Source of the DNA: Trematomus loennbergii
Taxonomy: Eukaryota > Chordata > Actinopteri > Perciformes > Nototheniidae
Direction: 5' to 3'
NCBI GenBank assembly: GCA_012861695.1
Contig: JAAOOA010000093.1
Span: 106,001-170,000, forward strand
DNA length: 64,000 bases
The position numbers and the translations under genes are program-made. Below, piece after piece: positions 1 to 12,699 of the stretch (position 1 is the stretch's first letter; every line of letters begins with the position of its first letter). The notes under the pieces were generated by a model that did not search any database, was not told where the DNA came from, and saw only the letters and a program-made list of their open reading frames with translations.

Positions 1-149
1 TTGCTTAATATTTTGAGTACAAAAACAATCCTGATATAGCCTATCATTAGAAAGCTAGGAATCTCCTCTTTCCAACAGTGTATACAACTCAAAATGTGTC
101 TTCGGGTCAATGCAACAGTTTCTTCCCCTCCGCTACCGGCCTCTTAAAC

Positions 150-490
150 AACAACAAGGCGCGGCCCCCCCGACACTTTACCTCTGCCACATCATAGACT
201 ATGCATTACATTAATGCACACAATGTTCATACTCCTTACTGCACATATTCTTATTTCGCCTTTCAGTTTATATTCTAAAATTCATTCATAGCATTCTATT
301 TCCATGTAAATTACTGCTTTATTTAATTTGCATTGCTATTTAACTGTATTTTATTACGGTGTAAAAGATTTTTTGTTTTATATTAGATTTCTTGTTTTTT
401 ATATTTGATGTATGCACCATGACATAAAGTCAAATTCCTAGTATGTGTGAACCTACCTGGCAATAAACCTGTTTCTGATTCTGATTTCGA
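150..490 (+). repeat. LINE 3'-end-like repeat
   Basis: AT-rich stretch ending in GGCAATAAACCTG followed by TTCTGATTCTGATT. Many teleost LINE copies end this way, with an AATAAA-type signal and a short TTCTGA-type tandem tail. No reverse transcriptase frame is visible, so this would be a 5'-truncated copy. The family is not certain. Confidence 0.5.
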
Positions 491-720
491 TGGAGCAGGT
501 CACTTTGCATTAGGTAAAATAAAGCAGGCAGACATAACAGGAAGAATATGTACATTTTAACCCAATCAAATAGGACATTGTCACACCATTCAAATGTATC
601 CATATACATTACAACCAATAAAAAAGCTTAGATTTGTTTATCTGTTACGTTGTTTACTTTATTTGTTACGTTGTTCTGTGTGTGTCAGCCGTTAACCAGA
701 TAGAAATAATAGATGCAAAC

Positions 721-3128
721 ATGTCAGAAGAACCAGCGCAGAAGAAAACAAAATACAGTCAATCTAAACTTCACTTTAACAACTGGAAGGTCACATCCCG
801 GACATCCACATCTCCAGAGCCTGGACCTGGTCCTTCATCAATCATAGAAGAACCAGCGAAGCCAGATGAACCCCAAAGCAGCAGCTCTGCGGCCGCAGAG
901 ACTGTCAAAACCGCGCCGCCGTTGAACCGAAACAGGCTGGTTCCGACTGCATGGAGGTTTGTTGTCGGGACATTGAGGCAGGTAAAGCTGTACAGCTAAC
1001 TGTCGAAAAAAAGGAGACCGCTAGATTATTTGGGCAAAGAGAAAGGTACTTCAACGCAGAATGGTACAAAAACAGAGAGTGGTTAATTCTTTGCAAAACC
1101 ACTAAACGGGCCTTCTGTGAAATATGCAGATTTGCTGCTGTCAAACGGCTTGTCACTTTCTCAAAATGTGGAGATGACAGCTTTGTAAATACCGGAGTTA
1201 ATAACTGGAAAAAGTGCCCAAGCCTCCTGGACAGCCACGAAAAATCTCATTACCACAGAGAGTGTATTAAAAAAAAGTGCGCTTTCTTCAATCAAACACC
1301 AGTCAACATACAGCTTGTCAAACAACAGCGTATTGAGCAGGAAAAGAAGAGATGGAATGATGGAGCAACTGCGCTGTCTGCAGTTTCTAACCCGACAGGG
1401 CCTAGCAATCAGGGGGCATGCGGATAAGGAGAGCAATTTCCAAAAGCTAGTTGAACTCGTAGCTGAGAAAAACCCCACTCTGAAAAGCTTCATGCTCACC
1501 GGGAAATATGCATCACACGAGACAATTAATGAACTTATAAATCAAATGTATCGGGAGTCTCTCACCACTCTATTAACTGAAATTAAAAGCAATGCAAAAC
1601 ACTATGCAGTTATTGTGGATGAAACTCGCGATTGCTCCGGGCATGAACAGTTGTCTCTGACTGTACGATGGGTATCAGCTGATTATGTTGTCCATGAAGA
1701 CTTCATAGGAATGTATGACTGTCCTAAGACTGACGCAGAATCAATAACCCTTACTATTAAGGACATGTTAATGAGATGCGGCCTGGACATTGGTGACATG
1801 AGAGGGCAAACCTACGATGGCGCATCTGTTCTACAGGGACAAATGTCAGGTGTGGCCAAACGTTTTAAAGACATCAATCCCAAAGCAGTCTCAATGCATT
1901 GCACAAATCACAGTTTGAACCTAATTCTTCAGGAAGCTGCTTCAAAGTGCAACATTGTACGTGGTGCCTTCAGTTTAGTTCACGACATACATGAGATAAT
2001 CAACAACTCACCAAAACGACTTGCCATCTTTAAAAACATTAGGGATGCTGCTGCTGCCTCTCCTGGAGCCAGTGCTGGCCTCACACCGCTCTGCCCCACT
2101 CGCTGGACAGCCAGAGGCAGTGCAATCAAATCCTTGCTTGCCAATTAGCTGTCTGACACTTTGGATGAAATAATCCAAATGGGGGGGAACACAGAAGCAA
2201 GCAAAAAGGCACCAGGGCTGCAGGCATTGATGACTCAATTCAGTGTTTTCTTTGGACTGAAAGTGTGTCTTAAACTGTTTTCTTCTGCGGAAGAGGTGGC
2301 TCGGGTGCTCCAGTCCAAAGACCTCTCAGCAGAGACAGTCAAGTCAGCAGTGCAGATGCTCCAGACACACTACACAAACCTGAGGTCCACAGAGGCATTC
2401 CACAGCATCTTTGAAGATGCCCAAAGAACGAGCATGAACGACCTGGTCCAGGCACCGGCTCTTCCTCCAAGGCGGCGCGCTCCACGCCGTTATGATGATG
2501 GGGATGCACCTCATCAGTGGGAAAATCCAGAGGACTACTTCAGGAGCCAGTTCTTTGAGGTAGTTGACCTGCTCACTTCTGAGCTGACTCGCAGGTTTAA
2601 CCAACCCACTCTGCTTCTGCTGATGAGCATGGAACAGGTACTCCTCACAGCAGTAAACAGTCCCCGGGATTCAACAGCATCAACATCCCCCAAAATCTGG
2701 TCGACATGTACACAGGTGATGTTGACATGGAACGGCTGTCCACCCAGTTGTCACTGTTTCCAGCAGTTTTGCAGGCACACAACAGTTCCGCCGCTGAAAG
2801 ACCCATCACTCAGGTGACAAAGGTGGCCACAATCGCGGACATGCTGGCGGCACAGGGACGAGGCACGCAATCCCTCTTCAGTGAAGTGGACAAGCTTCTA
2901 CGGCTGTATTTGACTGTGCCGATGTCCAATGCAACAGCTGAGCGGAGCTTCTCCAGCCTCCGTCGGTTGAAGACGTTCCTTCGTTCAACTATGTCCGAGC
3001 GCCGCTTAAATCACCTTCTCTTCCTCCACATCCACAAAGATTTAACCGACGGCCTGGACCTCAGAAAAGTGCTCCGGAGTTTCTGCTTTGCCAGTGAGCG
3101 AAGGGAGGTTTACTTTGGCAAAATCTAG
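721..3128 (+). pseudogene. hAT transposase pseudogene (DUF4371/ZMYM1-like)
   Basis: A broken transposase-like frame. The likely start is the ATG at 721 (MSEEPAQKKTKYSQ), followed by a low-complexity Ser/Pro stretch. A TTF/BED-like zinc-finger region lies at about 1045-1265 (WYKNREWL..C..CEIC, then a C/H-rich segment ending SHEKSHYHREC). The DUF4371 RNase-H-like core lies at about 1440-2140, with VDETRDCSGHEQLS, the TYDGASV segment and the MHCTNHSLNL segment. The C-terminal hAT dimerisation domain lies at 2700-3128 (LYLTVPMSNATAERSFSSLR). Frames change near 950, 1330-1400 and 2640-2700, and an in-frame TAG at 2146-2148 splits the core. Such proteins move hAT elements by cut-and-paste; ZMYM1- and PRKRIR-like host genes share the architecture. 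The frame breaks make it non-functional as read. Some breaks could be base-calling errors, but the repeat setting favours a dead element. Confidence 0.8.
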
Positions 3129-4207
3129 GAAGATGGGGTAGATTTAGCCACGAGGGGATTTTTTTTGCTTTACCCTAATGTATTGTGGGACATTTGTTTG
3201 AAGGTTGCCACCCTCATCTGTTATTGGACATTTTTGTCATGTGATTTTAATTACACAACATCACAGCTTTTATACAGCTTACTGTTAACAAGCTTGTTAT
3301 ACGTTCTTTTCACAAGAATTGTTGTTTGGTTCGGTTAAATAAATAATTTATGTCCATTTCTTGAATTTCTTGAAATAAGTTTCATGAATTGCATTACCTG
3401 TAGATGCTGCACCGGTCTCAACGCTGTGTGTGTCCGTCAGGAAACACACTGTTTACAAGTAGTTCCAGCAAACATCCACTGATAAACTGCGATGTTAACA
3501 ACCTCATGATAACCTCATATTTTTTAACTTAGGATCATACCTGTGTTTAGTCTAGAAAAAGGTAAATGTGTGCATTTTATTATAAAGTTGTGTATATTTA
3601 CAGACTGTTGCAAAAACTAAGAAGCTTATAAACATCAGGTTTAAAACTAAAAGAGCTTTACAAAAAAGTAACAAAATTAAAGATGTTTGGAGTTTTATTT
3701 TAGTTATTAATTTAAAAAAAATTCAAAGAGATGCTGATTTGAAACCGTTGTTACATACAGTTACGGCATTTCCTGTTTCTGCCGGAGAGGGGGAAGTTTG
3801 TCCCAAAGCTTGCGGCTGTATTTACTCCATCCATCTGACAGGAGGAGCCTCATGTGTCACTCCACGGAGTTCACTCCGTCACGGAGGGGGAGTGTATAGG
3901 GGTAGGCAGGGTGTAGGGCGTGGTTTGGGATTGGGCCATACTCGCGCACTTTTTTGGCCCCCCCACTTCTAAAATTAATCCGGCGCGCCTGGTTGAAGGT
4001 AGTGAGACATTTAAGGAGTTAGAGGGCGACTTTATTGAAGAGCAAAGCTGAGAGCGTGTAAACACACAGATATGGATTTGGACTCAAGTGCAGACTATGG
4101 ATAGCCCTACAGGCTGGAGGTAAGACCTAAGTTTCTCTCTTTATTGTGTCGAGGAGCCCACTTTACATACCGAGCTCGCAAGACATTACCAGACTCATCT
4201 CTAATTT
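3129..4207. other. Non-coding flank of the transposase, with hAT-like 3' end
   Basis: No credible coding region. AT-rich sequence follows the transposase stop. The stretch 3930-3991 (GGCCCCCCCACTTC, then CCGGCGCGCCTGG) resembles the G-rich subterminal and terminal part of fish hAT elements such as the one starting at 4745. It may therefore be the right end of the element that carried the transposase. Its left partner was not found inside the window. Confidence 0.35.
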
Positions 4208-4281
4208 AAGATACATGCTGCATTCACACCGGACGATGCGAATATTCGCTTCGCTCTAATCGCTCGCATCGCATCGCTAAA

Positions 4282-4744
4282 CCAGTGGTTCTCAAACTTT
4301 TTTCAATAATGTACCCCCTTTGAAAAGAAATGTCAGCCAAGTACCCCCTGATCAGCGCAAAAACTATTTGTTAGGGACAAAATGCCTATATAAAGAGGTA
4401 CAGTACAGCGCTGCACCATCAGTGTCTGATTTATTAAAACAACAACATTGTAACTGAGAAACACTTAAAAAATTTAAAATGTTTACAATCCATCACTAAA
4501 TTCATGGCAAACCAATTTTAACATCATGCAATAACACTGAGACGACATTAGTTGCATTGAACTGATCTTTTTAATAAGTTGTACTTACAATTTAGTGAAA
4601 AACATGGGCTTGTGCTTCACTGAGGATCTTTGTCATTCTGACAGGGAGGCAACTGCAGTTATTACACTTCGTGTTTTGAAATATGTACAACTCTATTAAT
4701 ATAAATAAATCAAAACAACTGTACATTAATTAAATTCATTTGAC
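4282..4744. repeat. hAT-like left end (CAGTGGTTCTCAAAC)
   Basis: Begins with CAGTGGTTCTCAAAC and then two segments containing TACCCCCT. This is a common hAT (Charlie-like) terminus in vertebrates. No matching right terminus is seen near 13150, so the element is incomplete or its right end has decayed. It is the layer between the outer fold-back element and the hAT that starts at 4745. Confidence 0.45.
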
Positions 4745-4847
4745 CATGGGCGTAGGAAGCATCCTGAATGTGGGGGGGCCATTTTTAACGGGGGGTGTGG
4801 GGGCGAAAAAAAATATAGATATCCTGTATTCTGGTGCATTTTAACAG

Positions 4848-6892
4848 GTGGTTTGATACTTTTATGTGGCTATACTAGCATGAGGAAAATGATGGATACA
4901 TTTTGTAATTTCATCCAGTAGTAAAGAAAGGAAACATATTTGATTATTAATTCAGAGCTGTCTTTGAATTAATAAAAAGCAGTTTAAATGCCCATTTTTT
5001 GTACATTTATATACAACAATAAATATTTGTGAGTGCATTGAGAGATATTGTTATGGAGAGTCATTTATATATAAATCGCAAAATACATTTGTGAATCCTT
5101 CTGTGAGCATTTATTAATATTGAGACTGATCTGACTCCATACGGATGTTAAGTTCACCTAGGAATGGTATCATTGACTTAAATGTTCAAATAAATGTTGC
5201 TCTTCTGTCTATATTGGTCATATGATGCCCCTTGACTGAAATGTTTCCTGTTCCCCACTGATTTCCTTAAAATCCTGGGATGAGAGTCCACATCACAATT
5301 TACTCTCAACTGTCATTTCCCTTTCATCACTCACCTCAGCAATGGACCTCTCCCACTGTCGATATTTAACTGAAAATACTAGGGAAATGTTTACTCATAA
5401 TTTTTCATCCACACTTGCCCCTGCTAACATCTCAGTAAATGAGCTAGTAGATCATTTTAATTCAAAAATTAAAAATGTTATAGATACCATTGCTCCAACT
5501 AAGGTAAAGGAAGTGATTGCAAGAAAATATCTCCATGGAGAAAGGCCATGACCGTGAGAACAGAAAAAAGAGAGTGTCGAAAAGCTGAACGTAGGTGGCG
5601 AAAAACAAATCTCCAGGTTCACTTTGAAATCTATAAAGAGAGACTTGGCCTTTATAATTTGGAATTGAAAAACGCACGACAGTCTTTCTTCTCTGACATC
5701 ATTACCAAAAACAAAAACAACGCACGTGCCTTGTTTGCTACCGTCGACAGACTAACTAACCCCCCAGTGTCAGTAGCCTCTGAATTTCTATCCACCAGGG
5801 CGTGCAATGATTTTGCCTCCTTCTTCACTGACAAAATTCAGAAAATTAGACAAGCAGTCAGTGCCTCTGCATCAGGTACAGCAAATGTTTGTCCCTATGT
5901 CCACCTAATATCAATTCAAACACCATGACACAATTCCATCAGATTAATGGTAAAAACTTAGAGGACATTATTCAACTTCTGAAATCCTCCTCCTGCTGCC
6001 TTGATATTATTCCAACAGGATTTTTCAAAGATGTTTTTCCTTGCATGGCCTCAGATCTACTTCATATAGTAAACACATCTCTTCACTCAGGTATTTTTCC
6101 AGAGGCCCTGAAAACTGCAGTCATTAAACCGCTCTTAAAAAAGAATAATCTAGATGCTCAGTAATGAACAATTACAGGCCAATATCAAACCTGCCATTTC
6201 TAGGTAAAATCATTGAAAAAGTTGTATTTCAACAGTTGAGTAACTTCTTGCATTTAAATAACTGTTTGGATGTGTTCCAGTCAGGATTTCGTCCAAACCA
6301 CAGCACTGAGACTGCTCTTGTAAAGGTCTTCAATGACATCCACTTAAACACAGACAGTGGCAGAACTTCAGTGTTAGTATTATTAGATCTCAGTGCTGCG
6401 TTTGACACTGTTGACCACAACATATTACTAGACCGACTAGAAAACTGGGTGGGACTTTCGGCAACAGTTCTAAATTGGTTTGAGTCCTACTTAAAGGACA
6501 GAAAAAACTTTGTTTCTATAGGTAAATACACATCTGAGTTGACAAATATGACATGTGGGGTACCTCAAGGCTCCATCTTGGGGCTCTTCTCTTTAACATC
6601 TACATGCTACCACTGGCTCAGATAATGAAAAACAACAAAATAAGTTACCATAGCTATGCGGATGACACACAAATTTACGTAACAATTTCACCAGGAGATT
6701 ATGCTCCAATTCAAACACTGAGTAAGTGCATTGAACAAATCAATGACTGGATGTGTCAGAACTTTCTCCAATTAAACAAAGATAAAACTGAGGTAATGGT
6801 TTTTGGAGCCAAGGCAGAACGTATAAAAGTTAGCGCTGAGCTTCAGTCTGCAATGTTCAAAACAACAGATAAAGCCAGAAATCTAGGTGTAG
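4848..6892 (+). repeat. Tandem-duplicated L2 segment, copy 1 (internally deleted)
   Basis: Starting with GGTTTGATACTTTTATGTGG, this segment reappears almost unchanged from about 6893. The two leader parts (4848-5360 and 6893-7408) differ by only a few substitutions and small indels. Relative to copy 2 it lacks about 1.1 kb (7409-8491), which includes the endonuclease; the break is at CCCACTGT|CGATATTTAAC. It ends inside the reverse transcriptase at GGTGTAGT, where copy 2 starts. Confidence 0.75.
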
Positions 6893-6894
6893 TG
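5342..6894 (+). pseudogene. L2-type LINE reverse transcriptase fragment, copy 1
   Basis: Broken reading frames of a non-LTR retrotransposon polymerase. The linker region between endonuclease and RT lies at 5342-6160. The RT N-terminal block ([18 protein letters not shown]) starts at 6167, the [15 protein letters not shown] block follows, then [13 protein letters not shown] at about 6385-6425, and the catalytic [10 protein letters not shown] near 6650. A TAA directly before the NNYRPISN block interrupts the frame, and further shifts occur near 5545, 5900 and 6570. Motif order and wording match L2/CR1-group LINEs of fish. In an intact element the enzyme would copy its own RNA into nicked target DNA. 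Not functional here. Confidence 0.8.
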
Positions 6895-7879
6895 GTTTGA
6901 TACTTTTATGTGGCTATACTAGCATGAGGAAAATGATGGATACATTTTGTAATTTCATCCAGTAGTAAAGAAAGGAAACATATTTGATTATTAATTCAGA
7001 GCTGTCTTTGAATTAATAAAAAGCAGTTTAAATGCCCATTTTTTGTACATTTATATACAACAATAAATATTTGTGAGTGCATTGAGAGATATTGTTGTGG
7101 AGAGTCATTTATATATAAATCGCAACATACATTTGTGAATCCTTCTGTGAGCATTTATTAATATTGAGACTGATCTGACTCCATACGGATGTTAAGTTCA
7201 CCTAGGAATGGTATCATTGACTTAAATGTTCAAATAAATGTTGCTCTTCTGTCTATATTGGTCATATGATGCCCCTTGACTGAAATGTTTCCTGTTCAAT
7301 ATCCCCACTGATTTCCTTAAAATCCTGGGATGAGAGTCCACATCACAATTACTCTCAACTGTCATTTCCCTTTCATCACTCACAGCAATGGACCTCTCTC
7401 CACTGTCCCTGTATTCTGCCTCTGACTCACTCTCAAGTGCCTAGATGTCAAGAGAGGTGGTGAAGTGATAATTATTTATTGAGCAGTATACTCTTTCACA
7501 TTGAATCATAACAAGTCATACTGAATGTAAATACAACTGACTCTAAAGTAAGTCCCAGTCTGTGACATTGGACATTTTGAAGACTCAAAGTCCCAAGCAG
7601 TAGGTAGAATATTAGCTAGTCTATGTAATGTGCACAGAAAAATAGTTAACTGAATACTGGGATGGAAATAGCCTATAATAGGTAATAGATTAAGAGCGGT
7701 AAATCAGCTTAGAAACAGGAAGTGCTCAAACGTTTGTGTGAGGTTATCAAATTTAGCAGTGATTCCATGTCAGCCACAGCTTGTCACACATTTTTTTACT
7801 GATAGTGTATTTAACAAACTTAAACTAGCTTTTTAAATGTCAGGTCTTTGGCAGGAAAAAATTTTTAATCAAGGATTTT

Positions 7880-8470
7880 ATCACTGAGCACAATCTCGAT
7901 TTTATGTTTTTAACGGAAACTTGGATTGAACAAAATAACAGTGCAGCTGTTCTTATCGAATCAACCCCTCCCAACTTTAGTTTTATGAGTCAGGAAAGAA
8001 TGCATAAGAAAGGGGGTGGAGTTGCTATTTTGTTCAATGATTCCATTCAATGCAGGAAGACATCTTATGGGGACTTTGCTTCTTTTGAATATGTGGCCCT
8101 TCAGCTGAAATGCTCCTCTCGAGCTCTGTTCCTAAATATCTATAGACCACCCAAATACTGTGCAAGCTTTTTTGATGATTTTACTGAACTGCTGTCTATA
8201 GTGTGTATTGACTTTGACCGTTAGTCATTGTTGGTGATTTTAACATCCATGTTGACAACCCCCAGGACAGAGGGGCTAAAGAACTGTTTTGTGTTCTTGA
8301 TAACTATGGACTGACTCAGCATGTGGCGGAGCCCACGCACAATAAGGGCACACTCTGGACTTAATTATCTCAAAGGGTCTGAATATCTCAAAGGTTGTGG
8401 TGACTGATGTTGCACTCTCTGATCATTCCTGTGTTTTCTTTGAGAGCTCTATTTCTGTTCACAAAAATGT
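7880..8470 (+). pseudogene. LINE APE-like endonuclease domain (fragment)
   Basis: The frame at 7904-8224 reads FLTETWIEQNN, KKGGGVAILFNDSI and LNIYRPPKYCASFFDDF. After a stop at 8222-8224 the domain continues in sequence as VIVGDFNIHVDNP and then VALSDHSCVFF at about 8405-8440. These are the E-T-W, GGGVAI, YRPP, GDFN and SDH motifs of exonuclease-endonuclease-phosphatase domains, which nick the target DNA for LINE insertion. The N-terminal strand with the first catalytic Asn is not evident. Broken by a stop and at least one frameshift. Confidence 0.75.
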
Positions 8471-8492
8471 TCAGAAAGAGGTAACCACAAAG

Positions 8493-10985
8493 CGATATTT
8501 AACTGAAAATACTAGGGAAATGTTTACTCATAATTTTGTATCCACACTTGCCCCTGCTAACATCTCAGTAAATGAGCTAGTAGATCATTTTAATTCAAAA
8601 ACTAAAAATGTTATAGATATGCTCCAACTAAGGTAAAGGAAGTGATTGGCAAGAAAATATCTCCATGGAGAAGGCCATGACCGTGAGAACAGATAAAAGA
8701 GAGTGTCGAAAAGCTGAACGTAGGTGGCGAAAAACAAATCTCCAGGTTCACTTTGAAATCTATAAAGAGAGACTTGGCCTTTATAATTTGGAATTGAAAA
8801 ACGCACGACAGTCTTTCTTCTCTGACATCATTACCAAAAACAACGCACGTGCCTTGTTTGCTACCGTCGACAGACTAACTAACCCCCAGTGTCAGTAGCC
8901 TCTGAATTTCTATCCACCAGGGCGTGCAATGATTTTGCCTCCTTCTTCACTGACAAAATTCAGAAAATTAGACAAGCAGTCAGTGCCTCTGCATCAGGTA
9001 CAGCAAATGTGTTGTCCCTATGTCCACCTAATATCAATTCAAACACATGACACAATTCCATCAGATTAATGGTAAAAACTTAGAGGACATTATTCAACTT
9101 CTGAAATCCTCCTCCTGCTGCCTTGATATTATTCCAACAGGATTTTTCAAAGATGTTTTTCCTTGCATGGCCTCAGATCTACTTCATATAGTAAACACAT
9201 CTCTTCACTCAGGTATTTTTCCAGAGGCCCTGAAAACTGCAGTCATTAAACCGCTCTTAAAAAAGAATAATCTAGATGCTCAGTAATGAACAATTACAGG
9301 CCAATATCAAACCTGCCATTTCTAGGTAAAATCATTGAAAAAGTTGTATTTCAACAGTTGAGTAACTTCTTGCATTTAAATAACTGTTTGGATGTGTTCC
9401 AGTCAGGATTTCGTCCAAACCACAGCACTGAGACTGCTCTTGTAAAGGTCTTCAATGACATCCACTTAAACACAGACAGTGGCAGAACTTCAGTGTTAGT
9501 ATTATTAGATCTCAGTGCTGCGTTTGACACTGTTGACCACAACATATTACTAGACCGACTAGAAAACTGGGTGGGACTTTCGGCAACAGTTCTAAATTGG
9601 TTTGAGTCCTACTTAGGCCCCGCTCACACAGGACCGTTTGCGTTTATGCACAGTATGCGTATTCAAAAAAGTCTTCCGTTCACATGCATTTGTTTCATTT
9701 AACGTGTCTGTTCAAACGAGGCCGCTGGAAACGCTGTAGTACATATGCTGGGACTGTAAGTGGCGCTGTAACTTCCGCCAAAATACACCAAAAGCCGCAA
9801 AGAAGAGCAACCGAGCAGCCCGCTGCAATGTTGCCATGGCTACCCTTCTGTTTAAAGCCCCGAAACTGAAACTGAAACTGAAAGAAACCGAATCTGTGGA
9901 TATTGCATCCCCCAAGAAGCATGTCTCCGTGGAGAGGACGGCTCAGAAAGAGAGAGATATTCTCTACAAACACCGGGTGAGATCCTCCTTTGTCAATATA
10001 ATGGATCAATGCATGAAATCTGACTCTGTTTATTTTGTTTAAGGAGTATATTGGGCGTTAACAATTCTGGTTGCCTTTTATAATATTATTTCATTCAAGA
10101 ACCCCTTGTGCGTTTAATTAACACAGCTATTTTTGATAGTTGCTTCAGCAGTGAGCAGGAGAGGTGGGGAGAGGCGGGGCTATCGTTATTTTTCAGGAAA
10201 TATTCGTATCGAGGTGATTACACGGACTCGGTTGACCCCCCAGAGCGTTTCGTTTGCAAATCTATCCACCTTGGGACCCGTTATTGTTTGTGGGTCAGTT
10301 TCTATCGGCCTCGTGTAAATAATAGGGCTATACGCACGCGAAACTATGCAGATACAAGCAGTTTTCTCCTCGTGTAAACGGCGCCTTAAAGGACAGAAAA
10401 AACGTTGTTTCTATAGGTAAATACACATCTGAGTTGACAAATATGAATTGGGGTACCTCAAGGCTCCATCTTGGGGCCTCTTCTCTTTAACATCTACATG
10501 CTACCACTGGCTCAGATAATGGAAAAAACAAAATAAGTTACCATAGCTATGCGGATGACACACAAATTTACGTAACAATTTCACCAGGAGATTATGCTCC
10601 AATTCAAACACTGAGTAAGTGCATTGAACAAATCAATGACTGGATGTGTCAGAACTTTCTCCAATTAAACAAAGATAAAACTGAGGTAATGTTTTTGGAG
10701 CCAAGGCAGAACGTATAAAATTTAGCGCTGAGCTTCAGTCTGCAATGTTCAAAACAACAGATAAAGCCAGAAATCTAGGTGTAGTCATGGACTCTGACCT
10801 GATTTTCAACAGTCACATTAAAACTAAATCAGCCTACTATCACCTAAAGAACATATCTAGGATTAAAAGACTAATGTCACAGCAGGATTTGGAAAACTTG
10901 TCCATGCTTTTATCTTCAGTAGACTCGACTACTGCAATGGTGTCTTTACAGGCCTCACTAAAAAATCTATTAGAAAGCTGCAGCT
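8493..10985 (+). pseudogene. L2-type LINE reverse transcriptase, copy 2, split by a MITE
   Basis: Same protein as copy 1, with [11 protein letters not shown] from 9289, [11 protein letters not shown], and [19 protein letters not shown] up to NWFESYL at 9615. It resumes after the MITE at 10386 and carries the [10 protein letters not shown] catalytic block near 10540 and a C-terminal portion (KARNLGVVMDSDL) to 10985. It shares with copy 1 the TAA that directly precedes the NNYRPISN block, so both copies descend from an already inactive sequence. Further indels relative to copy 1 occur near 8620, 8890 and 10450. Confidence 0.8.
9616..10385. mobile_element. PIF/Harbinger-type MITE inside the LINE RT
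   Basis: A 770-bp insertion with TTA on both sides (9613-9615 and 10386-10388). Removing it restores the LINE sequence found uninterrupted at 6483-6500 in copy 1. Imperfect terminal inverted repeats: GGCCCCGCTCACAC on the left, and GGCGCCGTTTACACGAGG when the right end is reverse-complemented. A 3-bp TTA duplication with GG-starting ends fits PIF/Harbinger. Its interior resembles, in the opposite orientation, the element at 23805-24588. No transposase; the short ORFs inside are not credible genes. Confidence 0.75.
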
Positions 10986-12699
10986 AATTCAGAACGCCGC
11001 TGCTCGAGTCCTCACTAACCTAAGAAAGTGGATCACATCACTCCTGTTCTGACGTCCTTACACTGGCTTCCTGTGTGTCAAAGAATAGATTTCAAATATT
11101 GTTGCTGGTTTATAAAGCTTTGAATGGTTTAGGCCCAAAATACATGTCTGACCTACTGCTAAATTATAACCATCCAGAACTCTCAGGTCTTCAGGGACTG
11201 GTCAGCTTTCTGTCCCCAGAGTCAGAACTAAACATGGAGAAGCAGCATTCAGTTATTATGCTCAAAATATCTGGAACAAACTCCCAGAAACCTGCAGGTC
11301 CGCTGCAACTCTTACTACTTTTAAATCCAGGCTAAAGACTTTTCTTTTTGCCGCTGCTTTTAATTGAACTATTCACATCTTAAAACTGCACTGTAACTTT
11401 TAACTTTTATCCATGTATTTTTTCTTTTAATGTTTATTTTATTATCTTTTCTTTTTAATGACTGATTTTAAATGCCATTTTCATAATGTCTTCCATTTTT
11501 GTAAAGCACTTTGAATTGCCTTGTGTTGAAAGGTGCTATATAAATAAACTTGCCTTGCCTTGCCTTGCCTATAAGCACTCAGTAAAACATAAACACACAC
11601 AAAAAGCTTCTGAATAATAAGAAGTATAATTAAAACATAATGAACATTACCATTTTGAGAGAGAGTACCTTAGTTAAAGAACTCAGAAAATAATCTCTTA
11701 TCGAACTGAGGCTCCAGTAAAACACACTGACTGCGTCTCTACATGGACATCAGTAAGCCGTTTATGAGTATTATCCCGGTTATGATCATATTGGGGATAT
11801 GGTGTTTACATGAGCACAGAGAGATCGGGTTATTCATGTTCCCTGTTTACATGATAAATACTAGTAACCTGGCATTTCGATCCTTTTCTCATCTAAACTA
11901 TTCAGTATTTGTATCTCTCTATCATGACATAAAGACGAAACTCCTCTCCAGAAGTGAGACGCCGCCATCACTGTTAACTGATTAACTGCTACCAGCTATG
12001 ACTTACTTTCCTCTTCTTTGAAAAAAATTTCTTATGTCCATGTTGTCTGGGGGAGAAAACATATCAAACCAAGAGATCGTCAGCTTTGATTTTCGCTGTA
12101 TTAACCATTTCCTGAACATTTGGTGTGTGTGCCTTACCTCCGCTACCGGCATCGCTTCATACAACAGATCTGAGCTGTCCAACTATGACAACACTCCTTG
12201 AACATGCGCGCGCTATGTGAGAATCTACCTTGGTACAAAGTAGCAGTGAAAACATGGTACGGAGTTTCATTGATTTGGGCATTCTCTCAATAAGCAAGTG
12301 GAATGGATTTCATTTGATAGTGAAGCACTGACACAGCACTCTACAAAGTGCGGCGAGTGGATGGACCGATTCACGGACTTTCCGCATAGTAAAAGGGGGG
12401 GGTCTAAACTAATCATTTGAAAAAGTGGGGGGGACTTGTCCCACCCTCATATAATGGCTGCGTGACGCCCATGCATTTGACATTTAGCTTGAGCTGGCTT
12501 TAATACTTTCTTTTTGGTATTCAAATTGGGCTCAAGTAGAACCTTTACCCATGTATTTAGCTAGTTCTGAGAGAATAATCAACATTGTGCATAACAAGAT
12601 AAAGCACTATAACACCTCTATCAGCTGACGCCAACAGGCAGGAGCAGGAGACAAAGCACTGAGAGCACAGCAGCCCAAAATATAAAATAAAATCATATA

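Larger units (their letters stand above)
6893..11571 (+). mobile_element. L2-type LINE, longer copy 2 with 3' tail
   Basis: Leader sequence from 6893, APE-type endonuclease at about 7860-8470, linker at 8490-9280, RT at 9286-9615 continuing at 10386-10985, a C-terminal region to about 11340, and a 3' end with GGTGCTATATAAATAAA followed by a CTTGC-type tandem tail (TTGCC repeated) at 11551-11571. A short tandem tail instead of poly(A) is characteristic of the L2/CR1 group. A Harbinger MITE interrupts the RT at 9616-10385. Many frame breaks. Confidence 0.8.
4745..12473. mobile_element. hAT element with 8-bp target duplication, filled by later insertions
   Basis: Flanked by perfect 8-bp direct repeats CATTTGAC at 4737-4744 and 12474-12481. 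The terminal inverted repeats begin CATGGGCGTAGG on the left and, reverse-complemented on the right, CATGGGCGTCACGCAG. Both are followed by G-rich subterminal sequence (GTGGGGGGG / AAGTGGGGGGGAC). An 8-bp duplication is the hAT hallmark. No transposase of its own is visible, so it is non-autonomous. Most of its length is an L2 LINE, partly duplicated, and a Harbinger MITE. Confidence 0.75.
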
